Shown here: one piece after another, positions 54,716 through 64,000 of the stretch
Layout of the letters: the number at the start of each line of letters is the position of its first letter
How positions within the stretch are numbered: position 1 is the stretch's first letter
Origin: Nephrocerus scutellatus
Lineage: Eukaryota > Arthropoda > Insecta > Diptera > Pipunculidae
DNA length: 64,000 bases
Reading direction: 5' to 3'
NCBI GenBank assembly: GCA_947095585.1
Contig: OX352764.1
Location: 76,928,816 to 76,992,815, forward strand
The notes under the pieces: generated by a model
The model's database searches: none
What the model saw: only the letters and a program-made list of their open reading frames with translations
Told to the model about the DNA's origin: nothing
Position numbers and translations under genes: made by a program

Positions 54716-55745
54716 GTCAGGACCGGACCCCGGTTTTAGAGCCAAATATGATGCTGTTGATGTTGAGTACAAGGTTTGTACGTTAGAATATCCACAAAGC
54801 CGCCTGGACACCTAGCTCACATGACCGAAGATGATCATGCTTGGAAAGTCCTTTGCGGTAGGATTTATGGAACACTCCAGCAAAGCCGACCTAAACTACG
54901 CTAGAATGATGGCATAGACCAGTATGCAAAACTGGATGACTTCGGCTCAAAATCGGGACCGGATGAGAGACTTTTTGCGGGAAATCAGGACCGAACCCCG
55001 GTTGTAGTGCCAAATAAGTTGATGCTGATAATGACTACAAGGTTTGCGCGTTGGAATATCCACAAAGCCGCCTGGATATCTCGAAGCTAGATAGATCACG
55101 TGTTGATAGATCGTCGCTAGAACTCGAACCTGATGACGGTAGGAACGTACGGAGGTGCCAACATCGACTCTTATTTTAAAAGTATGGTGCTTCAAACACG
55201 GATTGTATCACCAAAAAAATCTTCATAATGAAGATATCAGAAAAAAAGTGGTCAAGCGATAGGACTCGTCCTAAATAAAGGAGACTAAGTTCTTGCAATG
55301 AGAAGGTGTAGAGAAATTAGCACGCCTCAAAAATATTTATAACATTATATGTGGCGCATCTATCAATGCAACAATCTCATAAAACACAAGCGAAAAAGAT
55401 TGGAGAAGCAAAGAGATCAGAAAATATTAAAAAACTGTTCGCCGGCGAAAGAAAGCAACATAGGAGAAGTTCTGCCAAAGAAAAAGGGGGTAGTTCGAGC
55501 GCCGATCTCTAAGTGCTGAAACAATGAAAAGAGCATTTTTGTGACATGACACGTTCTTAAATACCACGTAAAATATTTACTCCTCTATTCTTCAAGACAG
55601 AATAGACACATGCGCCAAAGGTATTATTGTCCCACACCACTGTTTCTTCAACCTAATGGGTATTTTTACCAAAGGCAGGCGATGGAAAAATGTCTTGAAC
55701 TCCCAAACTCACTACAATCCACCCAAAACCCACGCCAGTCCCAGA
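54700..55745 (+). mobile_element. Rearranged RTE-F fragments
   Basis: After the RT of copy 2, RTE-F blocks appear out of order: end of ORF (GAGGTCAGGACCGGACCCCG, about 54714), an endonuclease block (GAATATCCACAAAGCCGCCT, 54788), carboxy-terminal block (TGGAAAGTCCTTTGCGGTAG, 54842), end of ORF again (GAAATCAGGACCGAACCCCG, 54986), and the endonuclease block again (55053), continuing through ACGGTAGGAACGTACGGAGG to about 55740 in a very decayed form with parts of linker (55390-55450) and RT (55670-55720). The same unusual junction thus occurs twice, about 265 bases apart. Confidence 0.7.
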
Positions 55746-57850
55746 TTGTAAAGCCAAATAGTATGAAATTATACATGGATTATGAAAATGTGTAGTGGGC
55801 TTTTCTTAATTGCTTCCATGTCAGTAAAAATTTGAATTAAGTTTAAAGTCCAAACTCCTTTAATTTTTTTAACAACCAACCATTGGAGCCAACGGACCCG
55901 ATTTAATGCTCTAGGATTCATGAGACACCATGTATTATTCCTTTTCTATGAAAATTACCTTCAACGTCATACTAGGACGATCAATTTGTCAATGTGCGCC
56001 ATGTCTTTTTAGCATCTGCCGTCCAATAATTCAGCTCATTGTTCAAAAACGTCTCTTCGGACATGTAGTGAAAATACGATTTTGGCGATACCATGCTTCT
56101 TATTTCCTCCACAGTCGTATCAAAATAATCACATCGCCTTTTATGTGAAGCCTGATAATATTCAACCTGCCCAGAGTTTAACGATGCCTAGCTGGATGAC
56201 AGCTAGGGACAGGTCGAGATGTATTCGATTAATTCCGTCAAGCAGCTTTTCCTTTTATGCCCACTGTTACTCATCTGAAGTTGAGGAAAAGATACTCCAA
56301 TTTAACCACAAAATTTCAAATTTCATTTGGACTAAAAATCTCAACGACATTTCCTGCACAGCATAGTGCATATTCGAGAGAGAAAAAACCAATTCACATT
56401 TATCCCTGTATAGCTTTCCTTCTTTGTTTCTATCTCTCTCTCACTTGCACTCTTTTTAGATTGCCCCACAACCAGTTCCCAATCCGGTCAAAGCGATTAA
56501 ATTGTTAGCTTTCCTCGTGAATGGCCTTTGAATTTAAGGTTTTCAAGTTTGTTGTCTTCTTCGGATGGGAAACAATTCGCCTACGTACGTGTAAGTGAGA
56601 ACAGGAGCAGCTCATGTTCAGCCGTTTGTTGCTGCAGAGAATGGACACATGTTACTAGTTGGGTATTGAACTGCGGTCGGAGGTTACCTCCAGATGAATG
56701 TTGTGCTACAGACCGACATAACGATTCCAATTTGAAACGATTTAATCTTTCGTCCTTTTGTGAATGCAACTGTCGGAAGCCGGAGCACCAATGTTGGTTG
56801 GAGTTATTTGTTTCATTTCGTACAAAGTACCTACTCGTAACTGGAATTTCCGCCAACCCGTCGCACACTCTCGGCGCTTTCCCGCGCCACACACACATAC
56901 ATACATAGAAAGTGATAGGATTTTGTTGCTGAGGTACTTCAACTGGAAATCATTCCTTTTATGGAACTGTTTGTAAAATGAGCTTTCTCCCCCCCCCCCT
57001 ATCCTCGTCGACACTGTTTATCTAGTGGCAAACTTTGTCTACATGATGTTGAAATTTGTACGTCGGTTAGCCGGATCGGTCGGTTGGTTTTGGTTTGCGC
57101 AAGGAAATCACTGGGTAGACTTGGAGTATGCGGCCAATTTACAGGATTACATGAAATAACTTCAGTCTTACCATGAATATTATTAAATCCTGTATGTATG
57201 GCTGATGTGTTGGCTCATTGTAGGGAATTACCATGGAGGTTTTGCCATTACACCTATCGGCAACAGGAAGTTTTACCAGCAATTTTTGAGACTTGAAGAT
57301 TTTTTGTTGTTAACGTGAGTGCTTTTTTTTCTTCAATGTATACGAAGGGGCTTATAGTAATGAAGAATTCTAAAGGCTTACTTTAACGAATTGATAATTG
57401 TATATCAGGATAGTGCGTGGCAACAAGCAGGGTTCTTGTGGATGCTTGAGCATAACTTGTGTGTGTTTAGAATAAAAAATGTGCATTGTTTTGTAACTGC
57501 TTACACCTGTTGACACCTATTCAGACTCCTGGGAAAAAAGGGTACTAATTGGTCCTGCAAATAATTAGTAGAGAAGAACAAAATCTAGGTTGTACAATTC
57601 CTTAATTAACTCAAGTCAACTTCATATAGCATCCAATAATAGAACGGAACCGTAACTAAACGCACCATTGCTGGAAGTCAGAATTCTTTAAATCTAGACA
57701 CCTAATATATAGAAATAGGGATGTGAATCCTGAATGGTAAGCCAGAAGCACCAAAAGGGAAGTTCCTCAACGATTGATATTGATTCTCAAAAGAGGAATA
57801 ATGATTTCGAAGACTACTAAAACTACCTTCAAAAAATTAATTAATTAAGA
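55746..57850. other. No recognised gene; possible old ORF on minus strand
   Basis: About 2.1 kb. A minus-strand frame without stops at about 56185-56000 (70 codons, including YFHYMSEETFLNNELNYW and TADAKKTWRTL) has protein-like composition but no recognisable family and no good start. A plus-strand frame at 56528-56908 is cysteine-rich and ends in a CACACATACATACA simple repeat. A C-run is at about 56990-56999. Confidence 0.3.
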
Positions 57851-58041
57851 ATGAGTCCCTCAATTAAGATTTTTGGCCGCGAATTTGAAAAAGTGCAATT
57901 CCTTTCAGCCTTTAATTATCTGGGATCAATTGTAGCACCGAACCAGAAATACCCGCACGGTTCCCAAAGCCAACAAAGCCTACTTTACTCAGTCAATTTT
58001 CTTTAAATACAGGAATTTAACCACGACAACCAAGCTGCTGG
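57851..58041 (+). mobile_element. RTE-F fragment, left of LOA-E insertion
   Basis: Encodes, with frameshifts, the RTE-F stretch after the catalytic box: GREFEKVQFLSAFNYLGSIV, then KANKAYF and TTTKLLG. It ends in ACCAAGCTGCTGG (58029-58041), which is repeated at 59763-59775 beyond the inserted LOA-E. Endonuclease and early RT are absent. Confidence 0.75.
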
Positions 58042-59762
58042 GCAGACAATCGTACAACTATCTCCTCTAATCTGATAAATAAGGAAAAACTGCTTTGGGA
58101 ACAACAAAGCTTCAAACCATACAAACCTGCAGGACCTGACGGCATAAATCCAGCCAAGCTGCAAAGGACTTCGGAAACAATTCTAAAGAGTTGTCTCGAT
58201 CTGGTTTATATTCCAGTTTTATGGAGAGATGTAAATGTTTTCATACCTAAAGCTAGCAAATGCTAGCGTGTTAGTCCAAAAGATCACAGACCAATCAGTC
58301 TTTCATCATTCCTGTTCAACACACCTGAAAGACTGATCGGTTTGCCTAAGAGGTGAGGGCTGCAGAGTAATCGCTTATGCGGATGACGTTGCTATTGCCG
58401 TCTCAGGAAAATACCCGAATAATTTAAAGGAATTCCTGAAAATGCTCTCAGCAAGCTAACTTGCTGGGCCGATCACTGTGGCTTAGGGGTAAATCCTCAC
58501 ATTGCCATTGGTAGCAGATGGGGTCTTCAACGCCATGTAACTCATAGGCTATATACAGCGGTAGTAAGACCTACTCTTCTATACGTTGTGACTGCATGGT
58601 GGACTGCCTTAGATAAGAAAGTAAGCCTTGACAAATTAAGCAAAGTCCAAAGATCAGTATGAGCGGAGCAATTCGTACAACCCCATCCGCCGCAATGAAC
58701 ACTCTGTTCCACTTTACACCACTCCGCTCTAAAAGCGGGCAAATAGCTGCTAGTTTGGTTATTCGCCTTAATGCTATCTCCCAGTAGACTGGAATTAAAT
58801 CGGTCACTCCTCTATTTTGAATTTAGTCAGGATCACCGACAACATAGACTACACCATTCCGCAACTCCATTTCAAAAAAAACTTCCTGTTCACCTCCCCC
58901 TCCAGATAATTCTGGGACGAAGACGCTTACCTGGAAGATGAACACATTCATTTTTACACAGACGGGTCAAAAACTGTTGACGGAGTCAGCGGAGGTGTTT
59001 TCTAAATCTTAGCCTCTCTTCCAAATCACTGTAGTGTTTTCCATGCTGAAATTATGGCGATCAGTGAAGCCTTATCTTGGCTGAAGAGAAACGGGATATG
59101 CGCTAAGGATAACCTTATATTATTGGATAGCCAAGCTGCACTGAAATCACTGGAATCAGTCTCTACAGTTCAGTTCCTTAACTGCCGATCATCTTTCGTG
59201 GAGATGGCGGAGCAGTTCACCTGTGTTGGGTGCTGGAGCACAAAGACATTCCGGATAACTGTATGATTGAGGAATTCGCCAAGCAAGGAACTACACTACC
59301 CTTTTTACCTGAATATGGTTCCATAGTCACACCAATTGGTATATGCAAACTCTTTTCAAAGCGGAATGTTAATGAAAAAACTATCTGTAGGTGTTCAACG
59401 GTAGAACTTGCATAGCGATATAGGACACTGTCTCATAGGCAGGTATGTAGCATGACTTGGAGTCTTCTCGAATGACTTCTGCGGAAGCCGCATGGATGAG
59501 GAGGAGGAGGAGACCATCGTCCATCTTCTCTGAACTTGTCCAGCCCTCTTCGAAAAACGTAAAATACATATGGGATCTTCCTTCTACAACGACACCAATT
59601 ATCTCATCAACATTGGTAGTCTCCTACGCTTCATACGAAGCTCTAATTTGTTCATCGAGTAGGTGGAGGGAACTTTTCCTGATCCGTGTGGAATTACAAT
59701 GGAGCATTACTGTTCTAACTGTGTCGGTTTCAACGACAGCCAATTTAACCTAACCTACCCTT
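58042..59762 (+). mobile_element. LOA-E relative with RNase H, nested in RTE-F
   Basis: 5'-truncated LOA/R1-like element. RT start: YKPAGPDGINPAKLQR (about 58115), DHRPISLSSFLFNTPERL (58285). An internal deletion then leads to the catalytic YADDVAIAVSG (about 58377). After a decayed region, an RNase H domain is readable: FYTDGSKTVDGVSGG (58952, first D), FHAEIMAISEAL (59040, E) and LLDSQAALKSLES (59120, D), so three acidic residues of the active site are still present. A carboxy-terminal block MDEEEETIVHLL near 59495 and SQFNLT near 59735 precede a TAACCTAACCTACCC tail. It is flanked by the 13-base target-site duplication ACCAAGCTGCTGG at 58029-58041 and 59763-59775. Several stops make it inactive. 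Confidence 0.88.
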
Positions 59763-59940
59763 ACCAAGCTGCTGGTGTATAAACCAATTTGCATACCAGT
59801 ACTTACATATAGATCCAATCCGGTTCTTACCAGAAAGCACTCTGAACACCATCTTCGAACGGAAAGTCTTATGGAGAATTTTTGGATTTCTATATGAGGC
59901 AGAACGATTCCGGAGATTCTATAATAATGAGATGAAGTTT
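59763..59940 (+). mobile_element. RTE-F fragment, right of LOA-E insertion
   Basis: Resumes RTE-F exactly where the left part stopped: TKLLVYKPICIPVLTYRSNP, then HSEHHLRTESLMENF and AERFRRFYNNEM in broken frames. The end near 59940 is before the element's carboxy terminus. Confidence 0.75.
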
Positions 59941-61794
59941 AAAAACATGAAGTATTACAGTTACTCAGGAAAAAAACGTACCCCAAAATGTCAATAGGAA
60001 TGAAAGTGGGATGTTTTAGATATAACGTAAGAATTTCAAAATATGTTTGCTACAATAATTTTTAGAAAAATGAGACGAAATATTGAGATTATTTTTATAC
60101 ATGCCATAAATACTGACCCCAAGAAAATACATTTTCAGATTTAACTCCTTAGAGAAACCTCTGATGTTACCATCTACAATTTGGCTTACATTGATTACCG
60201 TGATGTTAAACACCTCCTATATAAATTTAGCAATTAATTTCAATCTAAATCTGAAAAAATCTGAATAATCACTAAAAACCTCGACCAATCCGATATTAAA
60301 AACGCCGTTCTATTGCAGGAAAAATTCCAATTGTGTCAATGCAATTGCTAAATTAAATTTTTCAAATGAAATTGAAATAAAATCAGAACAAGCTACAAAT
60401 ATTGCATTCATCAATCATCGATTGGAATTCTTATTAATGGTCTATCTATAATTTTCCTTGCCACTACGTCAACCACCATGGCTTAGACGATTTTTCATTT
60501 CTCGGCGAAGTCTAACAGGAGACAACGGAAACAAATTACAATTCTTTAACTGAATTCATTAATTTATTATGAGCTTTTGTTCTCGGCAGGTTATCTCTAT
60601 GGAAGACTCACACATTGTCAACAAAAATTAATCAAAATTAATATAAGACTCGCACGTGTTTGAGAACACTGTTCCGCGCGTCTCTAAAACCATGAGAGTG
60701 ATTGGGAAATTAATTGCGGCTTTCAATCATTTTTTACTTGTAGCTCAATACCCTTTTGGACAATACAGTCAATAAATCGTAATTATTTTACAAAATAATT
60801 TGTTACTTTTTTCGATAAATATCCACGAAATTTTTCTTTCATCTACGGAATATATTTTGATAGTAAGTAGCATACGCGCACATGCCAAGGCATCGAAATG
60901 CGAGGCAATCACATTTCCGTCATTAATCAAGCATAATATTTCATTTATAAAAGAGTCACAAGAATAAAGAACCAAAAAACAATGTTATAATAAATTATTT
61001 TTGCGTTCTGGTATATCATTGGCGGGTTAATATTGAGTGAACCTGTACCGATCTGCGGTGTGCAGGTTGCCTTGTCTGAACGATGATATGATGATGTACA
61101 GATCATCATTAATCAGCTATGAAGAATAACAAAAATTAATTGGAGCTCATACTATGGTGCGCGGCCCAACTTCATTAATTCTGGTAGGACCGCAGATAAA
61201 CAATAATATGCCACAGCATGAGAGAGGAAATACAATATCTACGAGCACTTTAAGGGTTGATATTTTAATCAAGAATTAAGACTGGTATGATAGAGGCCAA
61301 AATGGTTAATTGATCGAGGCAAAACACTTGTCAACTTGTCAGTAGCTGCACGACAATTCTTACGAAAATCGAAACCGTAGTCAAATGAATCTAACATATA
61401 TTTGTTTGTCTTTTATGCAAATCCAATTTAGCAAATATTTGCTGGTATCAATTTATTTTTTGGAGGCTTAAAAAAGCTATTTATTTATAATCTGCACACA
61501 AGTACTGAAATGTACTTGGTAAACTAATCTTAATATTAGGGAAAATAACCGGCATTTCCCGGCTGCCTGACCACCACCCAACTGGACGTCCACTAAACCT
61601 ATACAAACTGATCCCTTACATCCACTGACCATTCTCCAATAATCGACCACCTCAGCCATACAGGAAATTATAGAATTGACACTAATATCAGCAAAAATAA
61701 CAAACATAGTTTTAAATTTATATAGTAAGATAAATATATCTTGTATATAATATAATTTAGAGTTGTGTGTAGATTATAAATAAAACGCAATACA
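59941..61794. other. No recognisable gene
   Basis: About 1.85 kb of AT-rich apparently unique sequence. Minus-strand frames of 65-76 codons (60213-60016, 60975-60769, 61707-61477) show no family features. Confidence 0.45.
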
Positions 61795-63835
61795 AAACAC
61801 TCCAAATTTACAATCAACGGTGTCTACAACAGGGATCCGGTTCTGTCCTCGCGAAAAAATTCTCTCCACTGGTCCCGATTTTGAGCCGATAACATTCAGT
61901 TTTGCATTCCTATACTCTGGGCATTCTGGTCTACGCCATCCTTCCAGCGTAAGCATGACTGGCCTCGCTGTCATGTTCCATAAATTCTACCGCAAACAAC
62001 TCTCCGAGCAGGATCCTCTTCGCTCATGCGAGCTAGGTATCCTGCCCACCGGAGTCTACCGAGATTAATTCCCTTCACGATGTCGACATCGCGGTAACGC
62101 TCGTAAATCTCATCATTATTGAGTCTCCGGAATCGTCCATCCTCACATACGGGGCATTTCCCATTATCCCTAAGACTTCTCTCGAACGCGGCTAAAAGGT
62201 CAGAATGCTTTTTGCTAAGCACCGCATCCATATGTAAGAACTGGCATGACCATTGTCTTATCTACCAGAAGCTTGGATGTTATGGTTAAGTTTCTGGATT
62301 GGAAGAGTCTTGGCAGAATACATAGGCTTTGTTTGCTTTAAGCAATACACGCACATTTCTAGTTCCATGCTGTTATCTGCTGATACAGTTGACCCGAGAT
62401 AGTTAAAGCACTATTTCAAATTCACGTTCCACTATTTTAATGGCGGGACCAATGTTGGATCTTCTGCTAGCAAACGTGGCCACCATGTACTTTGCTTTGC
62501 TCTCAATTATGTGCAGTCCCGGAATTCGTGACGTCCGCTCGATCTGATTGAAACAATGTTCCCGTACAGCTCTTGGGTTTCTACAAACGAAATCAATGCC
62601 GTCTGTGTAAGCCGGTTAAAGTTCTACGCTGGCTATGCTAGCATAGGCGACTTTAAAGTTTATAAAAATATGGTGTAGTGAGTTTTGAAACTCTAGACAT
62701 TTTTCCATCGCCTGCCTAATGGTGTAAATCGGACCAGTTGTTGATTTGCTTGGGATGAAGCCACACTGGTATGGAATCGATCTGCTACCTTCGTCTGTGC
62801 TTGATGGCGGCAGCATAGCCTGGTCTTCGTTCTTTGGGGGAGCCTCCAATTTCTTAGTTAGCTGGCCATTAAGCAGCTCATGAAAGTGTTCTTCCCATCG
62901 CTCTAAGATGCCTTTGAGATCGGCGGTCTAATTACCCTCTTTGTCTTTGCAGTATGTGCAACGCGGTGTATATTGCGTCATACCGCGGACTCTTTGGTAG
63001 AACTTCCTCTCGTGGTGCTCTCTGTAGTGTTCTAGTTTACGGACGAGATTCTTCCCCCAGGCTGCTTTCTTTCACCGGTGAACTGTTTTTTTTTCATATC
63101 TTCTGAGCTCTTTATATTCGTCTTCGGGTGCCCTCGATCTATAAGATTATTGCATTGCTCGGTACGCAACATTTTACGTTCAGTAGCTAGCTTACATTCG
63201 TCATCGAAGCAGTCGTTCCGATCTCAACGACTACAGCCTAAGATTGAGTCAGCAATACTAATGAAAGTATTCTTAAGGCGTGGCCATTTCTCTGTTACGC
63301 CCGACACCTTAGCCCCAGGACTTACTCCTCCTGCGAGTCCCATCGCTTGACCGTAGTTGTATCTGGTCTCTTTGTTGCAAAGGGCAGCCGTGTTTACTCG
63401 AATCTGATTCGCGGATGCAGTCTTTCGTGATGATGCAATGCGCGCTCGCAGCACCATACCAACAAGATAGTGATCCGAGCCAACGTTGGCACCTCAGTAC
63501 GTTCGTGCCGTTATCAGGTTCGGGTTGTTACAGTGGAAGTGGTCTATCTGGTTGCGAGTGACTCCATCAGGAGATACCCGCATTCAACATTTAGTTATCA
63601 GTCATTCTAATTAGTGTTCTCGTGCTATGGCGCCAATGTACTGCCTGAATACTGGCTCCATACCTATTTTTTCGCATTTATATCTCCCAAAATGATTTTT
63701 ATATCAGGGCAGGCATGGAGTTCCCGTTTGACTGATTCAAAGAATTCTTCTTTTTCATCATATGTGGAATCCTCTGTAGGTGCGTGAACGTTTATGTGGC
63801 TTATGTTGGTTGGGGAAAGGGAGTGAGGTGTTTCA
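61795..63835 (-). mobile_element. RTE-F copy on minus strand, internally deleted
   Basis: Read from 63835 down: endonuclease SHINVHAPTEDSTYDEKEEF (63790) and KIILGDINAK, then QIDHFHC and SDHYLVGMVLRARI near 63470, linker NQIRVNTAALCNKETRYNYG (63400), ELRRYEKKTV near 63100, CKDKEG (about 62960), ERWEEHFHELL (62890). A deletion joins DEGSRSI directly to QCGFIPSKSTTGPIY (62770), removing the early RT motifs. FINFKVAYAS shows the motif A aspartate replaced by asparagine. The end carries DGRFRRLNNDEIYERY, LGRLRWAGYLARMSEED (62050) and the carboxy-terminal block to about 61800. Frameshifted throughout. Confidence 0.85.
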
Positions 63836-64000
63836 TATTGGATACCTCTTCTCCGGCCTCTACTTCCATTACACCTCCCTCCCGACCGCTGCGTTGAGGA
63901 CATAGGATTAGTAATAATTCCGTCTCTATTTGTTTGGGCGAATTTGTTTCTACTTTACATCCACCTTGCCTTTTTAATCTTATATCTCTGAAGCTTAGTT
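63836..64000. other. Unassigned window end
   Basis: Sequence upstream of the RTE-F endonuclease on the minus strand departs from the other copies here (the open frame runs on into GSRGRRRGIQYET). It is either a divergent 5' region of RTE-F or a flanking repeat cut by the window edge. Confidence 0.3.

Noticed and set aside
59740..59760. Telomere-like TAACC repeats
   Set aside because: They form the short 3' tail of the LOA-E element directly before its target-site duplication.
63078..63350. 90-codon plus-strand ORF
   Set aside because: Antisense to the RTE-F linker on the minus strand.

Overview
The window looks like AT-rich, intron- and transposon-bearing DNA from an insect, most likely a higher fly (Diptera). 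The basis is the set of mobile elements: mariner-type DNA transposons, jockey, LOA and RTE non-LTR retrotransposons, a Ty3/gypsy-type LTR element, and a tRNA-derived SINE. No ribosomal RNA, free tRNA gene, CRISPR array or bacterial-style operon is visible. I could not recognise one complete, conventional host gene. One short spliced membrane-protein model at 11.8-12.2 kb is the best host-gene candidate and is weak.

Family labels used here are my own. LINE-A and LINE-B are related endonuclease/reverse transcriptase (EN/RT) elements of uncertain clade. LINE-C and LINE-H are CR1/L2-like elements. LOA-E is LOA/R1-like with RNase H. RTE-F is an RTE-clade element. Repeat D is a non-coding repeat with a ~115-bp minisatellite core. 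SINE-G is a tRNA-derived SINE. Every autonomous element seen is broken by stops, frameshifts, truncation or internal deletion.

Layout. 1-7.4 kb: unannotated DNA, a 1.1-kb C/A-strand minisatellite, a dead mariner (-), LINE-A (+), SINE-G (-) and a 35-bp minisatellite. 7.5-10.8 kb: SINE-G fragment, then LINE-H split by LINE-C (+), then SINE-G. 10.8-14.3 kb: mostly unique sequence with the small gene candidate. 14.3-18.1 kb: SINE-G, the largest repeat D array, a LINE-C-like 3' end and an RTE-F fragment. 18.9-24 kb: a direct repeat and a gutted gypsy-like element whose 3' LTR region was entered by SINE-G and RTE-F. 25.7-26.9 kb: a DD37D-type mariner relative with matching terminal inverted repeats and a nested repeat D. 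26.9-29.4 kb: jockey (-). 29.7-35 kb: repeat D, LINE-A (+) with nested D, D with nested SINE-G, and LINE-B (-). 37.2-38.5 kb: LINE-C (+). 38.5-45.9 kb: two almost identical head-to-tail 3.66-kb units. 47.6-51 kb: LINE-C (-) interrupted by LINE-B. 52.1-55.7 kb: RTE-F (+) with nested SINE-G and rearranged copies. 57.8-59.9 kb: RTE-F interrupted by LOA-E, with a clear 13-bp target-site duplication. 61.8-63.8 kb: RTE-F (-).

The sequence therefore reads as a layered, nested transposon landscape, and relative ages can be inferred from the nesting. The features most worth a second look are the 3.66-kb tandem duplication, repeat D with its inverted subterminal motif, the SINE-G family, and the spliced small-ORF candidate. 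I saw no coherent multi-gene system beyond these.
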